64,000 bases of DNA from Nitrospirillum iridis (GTDB lineage: Bacteria > Pseudomonadota > Alphaproteobacteria > Azospirillales > Azospirillaceae): contig NZ_JACIIZ010000016.1 of the NCBI RefSeq assembly GCF_014205765.1, positions 1 to 64,000 on the forward strand, written 5' to 3'. Made by a program: the position numbers and the translations under genes. The notes beneath the pieces were generated by a model. It saw nothing but the letters and a program-made list of their open reading frames with translations, was not told where the DNA came from and ran no database searches. Positions 25,303 to 34,092 of this stretch are shown here, one piece after another (within the stretch, counting starts at the first letter, position 1; every line of letters starts with the position of its first letter).

Positions 25303-26793
25303 ATGCCTCGCATACTAGTCGGCAGTGTCTATTTCCTGCGCCTGGACCCGGCGCGCTGGGCGGAACATCAGCCGTTCCCACCGCTGGGCACCCTGTATGC
25401 CGCCGGCACGCTTCAGGCGGCGGGGCATGAGGTGCATTTCTTCGACGCCATGATCGCCGACACGGCGGCGGACTGGCGCGCGCGGGTGGCGGAGGTGCGG
25501 CCGGACATCGCCGTCCTCTACGACGACAATTTCAATTACCTGTCGAAGATGTGCCTGTCGTCCATGCGGCAGGCGGCGCTGGAGATGATCGCCGCGGCCA
25601 GGGCCAAGGGCGCCCGCGTCGCCATCTGCAGCGCCGACGCTGCCGACCACCCGGACCTGTACCTCGACGCTGGCGCCGGCGCCGTGATCGTGGGCGAGGG
25701 GGAGGCGACCCTGGCCGAACTGGCGGCCGCCTGGCGCGCCGGCACGGATGACCTGTCGGCCGTCAAGGGGCTGGCCTGGCGCCAGGGGGCGGAGACCGTG
25801 CGCAATCCCCGGCGCGAGGTGCTGCGCGACCTGGACGCGTTGCCGCCACCGGCCTGGGACCTGGTGGACATGGCGACCTACCGTCAGGTCTGGCGGCGGC
25901 ACCACGGCTTCTTCGCGCTCAACCTCGTCACCTCGCGGGGCTGCCCCTATTCCTGCAATTGGTGCGCGAAGCCCATCTGGGGCCAGGGCTACGCCGTTCG
26001 CGGCGCCCGCGCGGTGGCGGAGGAACTGGCTCGCCTGGTGTGCTTGGCGGCGCCCGACTACATCTGGTTCATGGACGACATCATGGGGCTGAAGCCCCGC
26101 TGGTGGGGGGAGTTCGCCGCCGCCATCGATGACCTGGGCGTCAAGGTGCCGTTCAAATGCCTCAGCCGCGCCGATCTGGTGCTGCGGGAGGGCGCGGTGG
26201 AGGACCTGAAGCGCGCCGGCTGCGACATCGTCTGGCTGGGGGCGGAATCCGGCAGCCAGAAGATCCTGGACGCCATGGACAAGGATCTCTCGACCGGGGA
26301 AATCGCGGAAGCGACCGCCAGGCTCAAGGCCGCCGGCATCCGTGTCGGCCATTTCCTGCAATTCGGCTATCCCGGCGAAGGCATGGCGGAGATCGGCCAG
26401 ACCCTGGCCATGCTGCGCGCCACCCAGCCGGATGAGATGGGCATCTCCGTCTCCTACCCGTTGCCGGGGACGGTGTTCCACGACCGGGTGCGAAGCCAGC
26501 TGCGGGACAAGCGGCATTGGGATGTGTCGTCCGACATGGCCATGCTGTACCGGGGCCCGTACGTCACCGCCTTTTACCGCCACCTGCACGCTTATGTGCA
26601 CCGTGACTTCCGCCTGCGCCGGACGGTGGCGCAGTTGCGTGACGCCTTGGCCGGCAGGGCGAAGGGGGGTGGGCATCTGCGGGCGCTGGCTTTCGTCGCC
26701 TATTGCGGCGTCGCCATTCCCCTGTCCTGGGCGCGGCTGCAGCTGCTGCGCCTGATGCCGCATCCGGCAACCGCGCGCAGGACGGCATCGTGA
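25303..26793 (+). CDS. B12-binding-domain radical SAM protein (2)
   Basis: The protein has a cobalamin-binding-like N-terminal domain (residues ~1-150; FPPLGTLYAAGTLQAAGHEV, later VIVGEGEATLAEL). The radical SAM motif CPYSCNWC gives C214, C218 and C221, and is followed by FMDDIMGLKPRWW and LGAESGSQKILDAM. The overall form is that of the BchE/P-methylase-like class. The ATG at 25303 is preferred to 25291 because the region before 25291 has no Shine-Dalgarno sequence. A C-terminal extension of ~100 residues is rich in Arg and has a hydrophobic stretch. It overlaps the next radical SAM gene by GTGA. Confidence 0.9.
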   Translation: MPRILVGSVYFLRLDPARWAEHQPFPPLGTLYAAGTLQAAGHEVHFFDAMIADTAADWRARVAEVRPDIAVLYDDNFNYLSKMCLSSMRQAALEMIAAARAKGARVAICSADAADHPDLYLDAGAGAVIVGEGEATLAELAAAWRAGTDDLSAVKGLAWRQGAETVRNPRREVLRDLDALPPPAWDLVDMATYRQVWRRHHGFFALNLVTSRGCPYSCNWCAKPIWGQGYAVRGARAVAEELARLVCLAAPDYIWFMDDIMGLKPRWWGEFAAAIDDLGVKVPFKCLSRADLVLREGAVEDLKRAGCDIVWLGAESGSQKILDAMDKDLSTGEIAEATARLKAAGIRVGHFLQFGYPGEGMAEIGQTLAMLRATQPDEMGISVSYPLPGTVFHDRVRSQLRDKRHWDVSSDMAMLYRGPYVTAFYRHLHAYVHRDFRLRRTVAQLRDALAGRAKGGGHLRALAFVAYCGVAIPLSWARLQLLRLMPHPATARRTAS

Positions 26794-28190
26794 CCGATAT
26801 CCTGCTGACCCATGGCTATTTCCTGATGGCGGATCCGGCGGAGCGGGCGGTGATGAAGCCCTATCCGCCCCTGGGCCTGCTCTATATCTCCTCCCACCTC
26901 AAGGCCCAGGGCTTCGCGGTGGAGGTGATGGACAGCACCTTCCTGGATATGGCCACGGCCATCGCGACCATCACCGAGAAGCGGCCGCCGGTGGTCGGCC
27001 TCTACGTGAACCTCATGACCCGGGGGAACGCCCTGCGCCTGGCGGCGGCCGCCCAGGCGGCGGGCGCCATTGTCATCTTCGGTGGGCCGGAGCCGGCCAA
27101 CTATGCCGAGGAATACCTGGCGCGCGGCGGCGACATCGTCGTGTCGGGCGAGGGGGAGCTGACCCTGGCCGAGCTGATCCCCCATCTGGCCCGCCATGGC
27201 CTGGCGGAGTTGGACCAGATCCACGGCATCGCCTACCGGGGCGAGGATGGCGGCGTGCGCCGCACGCCGGCCCGCAAGCAGATCGCCGACCTGGACGCCC
27301 AGCCTTTCCCCGACCGGGGCGCCATCGACCTGGAACGCTATCTCCAGACGTGGAAGACGCATCACGGTGTGCGCTCCGTCTCGCTCATCGTCGCGCGGGG
27401 CTGCCCCTATACCTGCACCTGGTGCAGCCATTCCGTCTTCGGCCACAGCCACCGCCGGCGCTCGCCCCAGAACGTGGCCGATGAGATCGAGCTGATCCGC
27501 GACACCTACGCGCCGGACCAGCTGTGGTTCGCCGACGACGTGTTCACCATCAACCAGAAGTGGCTGGAACAGTTCGCGGTCGAAATGAAGCGCCGGGGCC
27601 TGCGCTATCCGTTCGAGACCATCACCCGTGAAGACCGCTTGAACGAGCGGGTGGCCGACCGGCTGGCCGAACTGGGCTGCTACCGCATCTGGATCGGGGC
27701 GGAGAGCGGCTCGCAGCGTATCCTGGATGCCATGCAGCGGCGCACCAACGCCCTGCGCATGCGGGAGATGATCGCCCTGGTGCAGAGCCGGGGCATCCGC
27801 GCCGGCACCTTCATCATGCTGGGCTATGATGGCGAGACGTGGGAGGACATTGACGAGACGGCGCGCCACCTGCGCCTGTCCGCCCCTGACGACGTGCTGA
27901 CCACCATCAGCTATCCCATCAAGGGCACGCCCTACTACGACACGGTGGCGGATCGTATCGCCGGTGGCGGCGCCTGGCATGAAAGCAGCGACCGCGCCCT
28001 GACCGTGGTGGGCCGCAAGTCCCGCCGCTTCTATCGCCACGCCCAGCACTGGCTGGCGGCGGAAAGCCGCCTGGGGCGGCTGGAGGCGGCCCCCCGCCGC
28101 GACCTGTTGCGCCAGGCCAAGGCGCGCGCGTCGTCCGCCTTGAGCCGTCTGGCCATGTACGCCACCCGGCATGAGGTGGAACATGGTTGA
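26790..28190 (+). CDS. B12-binding-domain radical SAM protein (3)
   Basis: A 466-aa enzyme of the same class as its neighbour. The N-terminal domain reads YPPLGLLYISSHLKAQGFAV, and VVSGEGELTLAEL closes it. The motif CPYTCTWC places C205, C209 and C212 around the 4Fe-4S cluster. WFADDVFTINQKW and IGAESGSQRILDAMQ match the typical barrel strands. It starts with GTG at 26790, which overlaps the previous stop by 4 bp, so translation is coupled. Its end overlaps the start of the methyltransferase gene. The similarity to gene (2) suggests duplication followed by specialisation on the same pathway. Confidence 0.9.
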   Translation: MTDILLTHGYFLMADPAERAVMKPYPPLGLLYISSHLKAQGFAVEVMDSTFLDMATAIATITEKRPPVVGLYVNLMTRGNALRLAAAAQAAGAIVIFGGPEPANYAEEYLARGGDIVVSGEGELTLAELIPHLARHGLAELDQIHGIAYRGEDGGVRRTPARKQIADLDAQPFPDRGAIDLERYLQTWKTHHGVRSVSLIVARGCPYTCTWCSHSVFGHSHRRRSPQNVADEIELIRDTYAPDQLWFADDVFTINQKWLEQFAVEMKRRGLRYPFETITREDRLNERVADRLAELGCYRIWIGAESGSQRILDAMQRRTNALRMREMIALVQSRGIRAGTFIMLGYDGETWEDIDETARHLRLSAPDDVLTTISYPIKGTPYYDTVADRIAGGGAWHESSDRALTVVGRKSRRFYRHAQHWLAAESRLGRLEAAPRRDLLRQAKARASSALSRLAMYATRHEVEHG

Positions 28191-28986
28191 GGCCCTTCCG
28201 CGGGCGGCTGCCTTCGACAGCTTCGCCGAGGATTACGACGCGGGCTTCGCCCACAGCGTTCCCGGTCGCTGGCTCCGCCACGCCGTATGGCATCGGGTCG
28301 GCGCGCATGTCCGGCCGGGCATGCGCGCCCTGGACATCGGCTGCGGCACGGGGGAGGACGCGCTGTGGCTGGCCCACGCCGGCGCCCGGGTGACGGCGGC
28401 GGACGGCTCCCCCGCCATGGTGCGGGTGACGGCGGACAAGGCCGCGCGCCTTGGCATGAGCGATCGCGTGACCACGCGGATCCTGGACCTGAACGCGCCC
28501 GGCGACCTGGGGGGCCCCCATGACGTGGTCCTGTCCAATTTCGGCGCGCTGAACTGCGCGATGGATCTGGCGCCCCTGGCCCAGGCCCTGAGTCGCGCGG
28601 TGGCGCCGGGCGGCGTTGTGGCCCTGGTGGTCATGGGCCGTTTCTGCGCGTGGGAGACGCTGTGGTACGGCGCGCGGCGCCACCGCACGGCCATGCGCCG
28701 CTGGTCCGGCCGCTCCACCGCCGACATCGGCGGCACCACCATTCCCATCCGCTACTGGACGCCGGGTGACATCGCCCGGGCTTTCGCCCCGTCGTTCCAG
28801 GTGCTGTCCGTCCACCCGGTGGGCCTGTTCCTGCCGCCGTCCGACCTGTTCGCGCGCCTGGAGCGCCAGCCCCGCCGCCTGACCCGCCTGATGCGGTGGG
28901 AGATGCGGGCCGCCCGCTGGGGCCGCCTGGCGCGCGCCCTGGCCCATGGGGCGGACCATCATTTGACCGTGCTGCGGCATGTTTAA
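28183..28986 (+). CDS. Class I SAM-dependent methyltransferase (1)
   Basis: The 267-aa protein has the Rossmann methyltransferase motifs: MRALDIGCGTGEDALWLA near residues 46-63 binds SAM, VTAADGSPAMV is the acidic loop, and DVVLSNFGALNCAMDL is the post-II motif. The C-terminal part is Arg-rich, which may help it bind a membrane or an acidic sugar. GAGGTGGA lies 5-10 bases before the ATG at 28183, so this start is preferred over 28171. It is embedded in the radical SAM operon and probably methylates an intermediate of the same product. Confidence 0.88.
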   Translation: MVEALPRAAAFDSFAEDYDAGFAHSVPGRWLRHAVWHRVGAHVRPGMRALDIGCGTGEDALWLAHAGARVTAADGSPAMVRVTADKAARLGMSDRVTTRILDLNAPGDLGGPHDVVLSNFGALNCAMDLAPLAQALSRAVAPGGVVALVVMGRFCAWETLWYGARRHRTAMRRWSGRSTADIGGTTIPIRYWTPGDIARAFAPSFQVLSVHPVGLFLPPSDLFARLERQPRRLTRLMRWEMRAARWGRLARALAHGADHHLTVLRHV

Positions 28987-29001
28987 GGGAAACGCCGGCC
29001 C

Positions 29002-30474
29002 ATGATCCTGTTCTACAACCCCGTCAGTTCCGCCTCCAAGAAGCCGGTCCTGCCCATGTCGCTGATGGCCGTGGGCGCCATGCTGGAAGGTCGGGAGGAC
29101 TACCGCATCATCGACGGCAACCTGGTGCCCGATGGCCTGACGGCCCTGCGCCAGGCCATCGTCGAGACCCAGGCCGATATCCTGTGCGTGACGGTGATGC
29201 CCGGGCCGCAGCTGTCCAACGCGTCGCCCCTCTGCCGGGCGCTGAAGGCGGACTTCCCGGAGCTCACCATCATCTGGGGCGGCTATTTCCCCACCCTGCA
29301 CGGCCAGATCGTGATGCAGGAGCCGTATGTGGACTACGTCTTCCGCGGCCATTGCGAACTGGCCTTCGGCGACTTCGTGCGCAAGGTGCGGGCGGGGGAG
29401 GATGTGACCGGCCTGCCCGGCCTGGGCTGGCGCGACGCGGCGGGCACCGTCCACTTGAACCAGAAGCCGCCGGTGCCGGACATCAATAGCCTGCCGGACT
29501 TCCCCTATCACCGGGTGGACATGGACGCCTATGTGCGGTCGTCCTTCCTGGGTTCCCGCACCATCGCCCACCACGCCAGCTACGGTTGCCCCTTCCAGTG
29601 CAATTTCTGCGCGGTGGTGCACAAGGTGAACGGTCGCTATTCGGCCCAGACGGCGGAACGGACGGCCGCCGTGGTGGAGAAGCTGGTGCGGGAGCACGGC
29701 GCCACGGCGGTGGAATTCTACGACAGCAACTTCTTCGTCCATGAGGCCCGCTGCGCGGAGTTCGCGGAGCGCATCACCCCTCTGGACATCGGCTGGTGGG
29801 GCTTCGGCCGGGCCGACACCATGCTGAAGTTCAGCGACGCCACCTGGGCCAAGATGCGCAAGAGCGGGCTGAAGATGGTGTTCATGGGGGCGGAGTCCGG
29901 TGACATCGAGACCCTGAAGCGCATGAACAAGGGCGGCAAGCAGGATGGCAACGCCATCCTGGCGGTGGCCGAGAAGATGCGCCGCCACGACGTGGTGCCG
30001 GAGATGTCGTTCATCATCGGCAACCCTCCCGATCCTGAGAAGGACGCGGAGAACACCATCCAGTTCATACGGCTGCTGAAGAAGGTCAATCCGGCGACGG
30101 AGGTGGTGTTCTACATCTACAGCCCGGTGCCGGTGGAGGGCGCCATGCTGCAGGAGGCGCAGGCCGCGGGCTTTGAATATCCCAAGGACGTCGCCACCTG
30201 GACCGATGCCAAATGGGAGAAGTTCGCCCAGCACCTGTCGTCCGACCTGCCGTGGATGACCGACCGCATCCGCCGCAAGATCGGCAATTTCCAGCGTGTG
30301 CTGCACGCCGCCTACCCCACCATCACCGACACCCGCCTGACCCGCACCGGCCGCTTCGCCCTGCGCACCATGGCATCCTGGCGCTATAAGGCGCAGTTCT
30401 ACGACTTCCCGGTGGAGCTGCGCCTGCTGGACAAGGTGTTCCCCTATCAGCGTCCCGAAATCCAGGGGTTCTGA
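29002..30474 (+). CDS. B12-binding-domain radical SAM protein (4)
   Basis: A 490-aa enzyme. The N-terminal cobalamin-like domain ends with IIWGGYFPTLHG and the FRGHCELAFGDFV segment. The motif CPFQCNFC gives C196, C200 and C203. WWGFGRADTMLKF and FMGAESGDIETLKRMNKG follow in the barrel. It starts with ATG 15 bp after the methyltransferase, preceded by AGGGAAACGCC. The C-terminal ~120 residues form a helical domain that ends in YQRPEIQGF, unlike the two preceding paralogues. Substrate unknown. Confidence 0.9.
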   Translation: MILFYNPVSSASKKPVLPMSLMAVGAMLEGREDYRIIDGNLVPDGLTALRQAIVETQADILCVTVMPGPQLSNASPLCRALKADFPELTIIWGGYFPTLHGQIVMQEPYVDYVFRGHCELAFGDFVRKVRAGEDVTGLPGLGWRDAAGTVHLNQKPPVPDINSLPDFPYHRVDMDAYVRSSFLGSRTIAHHASYGCPFQCNFCAVVHKVNGRYSAQTAERTAAVVEKLVREHGATAVEFYDSNFFVHEARCAEFAERITPLDIGWWGFGRADTMLKFSDATWAKMRKSGLKMVFMGAESGDIETLKRMNKGGKQDGNAILAVAEKMRRHDVVPEMSFIIGNPPDPEKDAENTIQFIRLLKKVNPATEVVFYIYSPVPVEGAMLQEAQAAGFEYPKDVATWTDAKWEKFAQHLSSDLPWMTDRIRRKIGNFQRVLHAAYPTITDTRLTRTGRFALRTMASWRYKAQFYDFPVELRLLDKVFPYQRPEIQGF

Positions 30475-30478
30475 GGCC

Positions 30479-31489
30479 GTGGCCGCTTTCGCCCTCACGC
30501 GCGCCTGGCGGGGCCGGCGCCTGTCCCGGGTGCCGGTGATCACCCTGATGCCGCACAGCCGCTGCAACTGCCGCTGCATCATGTGCGACATCTGGAAAGC
30601 CAACCGCGCCGGCACCAGCCTGGAACCGGCGGCGGTCGAGCGGCTGGTGGGTGATCTCCGGGCGCTGGGTGTGCGCTGGGTGGTGCTGTCGGGGGGCGAG
30701 GCGCTGCTGCACCCCAACCTGTGGGCGCTGTGCGCGGCGCTCAAGGAGCTGCCGTTGAAGATCACCCTGCTCAGCAGCGGCCTGCTGCTGGAGCGGCACG
30801 CCGCCGCCATCGTCACCTGGTGCGATGAGGTCATCGTCTCCCTGGACGGGCCCGAAGCCACGCATAATCGCATCCGGGGCATCAAGGACGCCTATGCCTC
30901 GTTGGCCGCCGGCGTCGACGCGCTGCGCCGACAGCGGGCGGACTACCCTGTGGCGGCCCGTTGCGTGGTCCAGCGGGGGAATTTCCAGGAGATGTCGGCC
31001 ACCGTCGATTCTGCCAAGGCCCTGGGCCTGGACAGCATCTCCTTCCTTGGCGCCGACCTCGCCTCCACCGCCTTCAATCGGCCGCAGGCCTGGGAAGGGG
31101 AACGGATGGAAGAGGTGGGATTGGACCCCGCCGATTGCGACGCGCTGGACGCCATCCTCGATGCGCTGGCGGCCCGCCATGGCGGCGACTTCGCCAGCCG
31201 CTTCATCCAGGAAAGCCCCGCCCGCCTGCGCCGTATCAGCGCCCAGTACCGGGCGGCGCGCGGCGTTGCCGCCCCGCCATCGGTACGCTGCAACGCGCCC
31301 TGGGTTTCCGCCGTGGTCGAGGCCGACGGCACCGTGCGCCCATGCTTTTTCCATGAACCCATCGGCAACCTGCGCGACGCGACCTTGCCGGAGGTCCTGA
31401 ACGGCCCGGTGGCGCGCGCCTTCCGCGCTGGTCTGGACATGGACACCAACCCCACGTGCCGGCGCTGCGTCTGCACCCTCAAGCTATGA
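30479..31489 (+). CDS. Radical SAM/SPASM-type protein (5)
   Basis: This 336-aa enzyme has no cobalamin domain. The motif CNCRCIMC places the cluster cysteines at C29, C33 and C36, near the N-terminus, and VVLSGGEALLHPNLW is the GGE motif that binds SAM. The C-terminal part has a SPASM/twitch-like cysteine set: CNAPW, then PCFFHEPIGNLRD and CRRCVC near the end. Auxiliary 4Fe-4S clusters are therefore likely. SPASM enzymes modify peptides, alcohols or sugars. It starts with GTG 4 bp after the previous stop and its own stop overlaps the next ATG as ATGA. Confidence 0.88.
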   Translation: MAAFALTRAWRGRRLSRVPVITLMPHSRCNCRCIMCDIWKANRAGTSLEPAAVERLVGDLRALGVRWVVLSGGEALLHPNLWALCAALKELPLKITLLSSGLLLERHAAAIVTWCDEVIVSLDGPEATHNRIRGIKDAYASLAAGVDALRRQRADYPVAARCVVQRGNFQEMSATVDSAKALGLDSISFLGADLASTAFNRPQAWEGERMEEVGLDPADCDALDAILDALAARHGGDFASRFIQESPARLRRISAQYRAARGVAAPPSVRCNAPWVSAVVEADGTVRPCFFHEPIGNLRDATLPEVLNGPVARAFRAGLDMDTNPTCRRCVCTLKL

Positions 31490-32241
31490 GCTCCATCATG
31501 CCGCTTCTTCAGCCGGCCCCGCCGCCGCCGCCCGTCTCCGCGACCACCCGCCTGCTGTGGACGCCGTGGACGGTGGCCAAGCGCGCGGTGTTGCGCCGCC
31601 GCCTGGGCCGGGCGGTGTTCGAAAAGATCCGGGGCCGATCCTTCGTCGTCTGGCCGGGGGTGTTCAACCCCGTGGTCTTCCGCACCGGCCAATTCCTGGC
31701 GGAATTCATCGCCATCTCACCCCTGCTGGAACCGGCGGCGGAGGGGGCGACGGCGCTGGACATGGGCACCGGCTGTGGTGTCCTGGCCATCTTCGCGGCC
31801 CTGCGCGGCTATCGCGTGACGGCGGTGGATGTGGTGCCGGAGGCGGTATCCTGCGCCCGCGCCAACGCCATCCTGAACCGCGTGGCGGTGGATTTGCACC
31901 AGGGCGACCTGTTCGCCCCGGTGGCGGGCCGCGCCTTCGACGTGGTGCTGTTCTCCCTGCCCAAGTTCCGGGGCACCCCCACCACCACGTTCGAACAGTC
32001 GTGGCGCAGCCCGGATGTCATCGACCGGCTGGCGGCGGAACTGCCGGCCATGTTGAAGCCCGGCGGCAAGGCCTACTTCGTGCTGACCAGCCATGGCGAC
32101 TGCGCCGGCATGCTGAACGGCCTGGCCCAATCCGGCCTGGTGGTGGAGCGGGTGCTGTGGCGGCATTTCGGGGTGGAGACGCTGGCGATCTATTCGGCGG
32201 CGTTGCCGAACCGGTCAAGCAGGGCCGTCGTTTCCACCTGA
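31486..32241 (+). CDS. Class I methyltransferase (2), HemK/PrmC-like
   Basis: The 251-aa protein has ALDMGTGCGVLAIFAALRGY for SAM binding and VTAVDVVPEAVSCARANA for the acidic loop. The catalytic NPPY motif of amino-group methyltransferases is changed to SLPKFRG. This suggests a different acceptor. It is the last gene of the radical SAM operon. Its 3' end overlaps the convergent amidohydrolase gene by 52 bp, an unusually long tail overlap. Confidence 0.85.
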   Translation: MSSIMPLLQPAPPPPPVSATTRLLWTPWTVAKRAVLRRRLGRAVFEKIRGRSFVVWPGVFNPVVFRTGQFLAEFIAISPLLEPAAEGATALDMGTGCGVLAIFAALRGYRVTAVDVVPEAVSCARANAILNRVAVDLHQGDLFAPVAGRAFDVVLFSLPKFRGTPTTTFEQSWRSPDVIDRLAAELPAMLKPGGKAYFVLTSHGDCAGMLNGLAQSGLVVERVLWRHFGVETLAIYSAALPNRSSRAVVST

Positions 32242-33233
32242 GGCCTGACGGCGGCCAGCAGGTCCGCCACCGGCAGGGCCAGGTGCTTGCGGGTGCCGCC
32301 CACGCGCAGCGCGCCGAAGCCGGGGGGCGCTTCCAGCCGGTCATCGACCAGCACCGGCCGGCCACCGCGGGCGACCAGCAGGAGGTCCGCCGGGGTCAGG
32401 GCGAAGAAGGCGTCCCACGGGTCCGATGCCGTCCGCCGGGCGATGACCAGATCATTGGGTGCCGTGTGCCGCCAGAAGCGGGCGGCGCGGAAGGTCAGGC
32501 AGGCGAACAGCTCGGCGTCGGCCACGCGGCCCCGGACCTGGCGCAGATGATCCCACAGGGTGCCGGGGGCGGACAGGGTGGCGTCGGTGCCGAACAGCAG
32601 CTGGGTCTGACGCAGGGCCGCCGCGGCATCGGTGGTGCGGCCGAACAGGAACAGGTTGCTGGCGGGGCACCACACCAGGGCGGCCAGGCGCTGGAAGTCG
32701 TTGCCCGCCAGGCTCACCCCATGCACGCCGGCGACCGGGCGGCGCAGCAGGTTCCCCTTAAGAAACGCCAAGGCGCGGTGGCGGCTGTCGGCGGTCACCC
32801 CCTCCGCCAGGTGCAGCACCGCCGGCCCCAGACCGGTCATCCAGCGCCAAGGCGGGGCCAGTTCGGGGGAGTGCAGATCCTGGTAGGGCGCCAGGACCTG
32901 GATGGGGCCCCGGCCGGCCGCGCCACCATGATCGGCCACGGCTGTCACGCCCCACAGCAGGTTCTTCAGCAGGCCGATCTGAACGCGTGCTGACGCCGGA
33001 ACGGCCTCGATGCGGTCGACCAGCACCTTCTCCGCCTGGACGTCCCGGCTCCATTCCAGGAAGTCGTCGTAAGGCGGGGTGCCGGTGGGGGGATAGCAGT
33101 TGAAGGCCAAATGGTCGTGGGAGTTCACCAGGCCGGGGAAGGCGATGCAATCGCCCAGCCGCGCGCCGTACGTGGCGGCCATTTCCGCCAGGCCGGGGGG
33201 GGGCGCCGTGGGGCCCAGCCAGCATGGCGACAT
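32190..33233 (-). CDS. Amidohydrolase-family protein
   Basis: A 347-aa metal-dependent hydrolase. GLVNSHDHL (H39 and H41) is the first metal pair, ADHGG and GVHGVSL supply possible further histidines, and FGTDATLS has the catalytic-type Asp. The N-terminal beta domain is shorter than usual: only 38 residues lie before the HxH motif. Family members hydrolyse amide, ester or C-N bonds of small rings and bases. In this cluster it may process a substituent of the unusual product, which is inference. Its ATG overlaps the stop of the YdcF-like gene (TGATG), so the two form an operon. Confidence 0.82.
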   Translation of the reverse strand: MSPCWLGPTAPPPGLAEMAATYGARLGDCIAFPGLVNSHDHLAFNCYPPTGTPPYDDFLEWSRDVQAEKVLVDRIEAVPASARVQIGLLKNLLWGVTAVADHGGAAGRGPIQVLAPYQDLHSPELAPPWRWMTGLGPAVLHLAEGVTADSRHRALAFLKGNLLRRPVAGVHGVSLAGNDFQRLAALVWCPASNLFLFGRTTDAAAALRQTQLLFGTDATLSAPGTLWDHLRQVRGRVADAELFACLTFRAARFWRHTAPNDLVIARRTASDPWDAFFALTPADLLLVARGGRPVLVDDRLEAPPGFGALRVGGTRKHLALPVADLLAAVRPQVETTALLDRFGNAAE

Positions 33234-34015
33234 CAGGGGCTCCCGTGGGTGAGGCGGTACACCAGCAGGCCCAGGGACTCATGCGCCGCCAAGTCCAGAT
33301 GGGCTAGATTGGTGGCCAGTGACAGCGGGGGCCCGGGCCCTTGCGCCGTCGTCAAATAGTCCGATGGCCAGGGGATCACCCGCCAGCCCACCCGGGACGC
33401 CGCCAGCATGGCCCGCGGCATGTGGTAGGCGGAAGCCACCAGCAGCCAGGTCCCGCCCGGGGCCGGCCGTGCCATTTCCTTGGATAGGACAAGGTTCTCC
33501 AGCGTGGTGCGCGACCGTGCCTCGTAGCTCACCCGGTTGTCGGCCAGCCCCAGGTCGTCCAAGATATGGCGGGCCACCACCGCTTCCGGCACGCCGGCCT
33601 TGCCCCACGCCGCCGAGCCGCCGCTGTAAACCAGGCGCGCCTCCGGATGGCGGCGGGCGAGGGAGGCCGCCGCCAGCAGGGTGCCGCCGTCCGGCCCCAC
33701 GCCGGGGACGCCACGGCTTTGCAGCACTTCGCCGCTCAGTCCTTCGCCCAGCACCAGGATCCCGTCGATGGCGGCGGGCTCCACCGCGGGCCGTGTATAC
33801 ATGCCCTCTAGGGGCCGCAGCGCCCAGTCGCCCACCGGCAGGAGCAGCAGGACCAGCAGCGACAGGGCGCAGGTCGTCGCCGGCAGGGCCGCCGCCGGGT
33901 GACGGCGGACCGCCAGTCCGGCGGCGGCGACCGCCGCCCACGCCAGCAGGTGGCTGGGGGCCACCAAGGCCCAGCCGAGCTTGGAGACGATGAAGAGTTC
34001 CAGCGGCGTCACCAT
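33233..34015 (-). CDS. YdcF/ElyC-like DUF218 membrane protein
   Basis: The 260-aa protein has two N-terminal membrane helices (residues ~7-35 and ~43-63) and a DUF218 domain. Typical parts are GILVLGEGL, ARLVYSGGSAAWGKAGVPEA, and YEARSRTTLENL followed by LLVASAYHMPRAM. ElyC and SanA relatives act in envelope or undecaprenyl-lipid metabolism. That fits a polysaccharide cluster competing for the same lipid carrier. It is divergent from the methyltransferase at 34093 across an AT-rich gap. Confidence 0.87.
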   Translation of the reverse strand: MVTPLELFIVSKLGWALVAPSHLLAWAAVAAAGLAVRRHPAAALPATTCALSLLVLLLLPVGDWALRPLEGMYTRPAVEPAAIDGILVLGEGLSGEVLQSRGVPGVGPDGGTLLAAASLARRHPEARLVYSGGSAAWGKAGVPEAVVARHILDDLGLADNRVSYEARSRTTLENLVLSKEMARPAPGGTWLLVASAYHMPRAMLAASRVGWRVIPWPSDYLTTAQGPGPPLSLATNLAHLDLAAHESLGLLVYRLTHGSP

Positions 34016-34092
34016 GGCATATCAACAATCAAGTATTTGAATTTACAGCGTATATTCTTAGAGTTCCGGCTTACCGCGTTGGAGCGCCCACC
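34016..34092. promoter_or_regulatory. AT-rich divergent intergenic region (ydcF-like / methyltransferase)
   Basis: The 77-bp gap is AT-rich at 34017-34065, in contrast to the flanking genes. It contains TTACAGCGTATATTC and GTTCCGG before the methyltransferase start. The gap at 14491-14615 has a similar GTTCCGG near the plus-strand gene. No ECF motif is present. Confidence 0.5.

Noticed and set aside
25203-31489. A RiPP-type pathway around the SPASM-like radical SAM gene
   Set aside because: No small precursor peptide gene, leader-binding domain or peptidase-containing transporter is present next to it. The context is polysaccharide synthesis.
14491-34092. A cobalamin riboswitch before the B12-type radical SAM genes
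   Set aside because: I looked for the conserved B12-box core GCCACTG and found none in the intergenic regions. The gaps are also too short for the fold.
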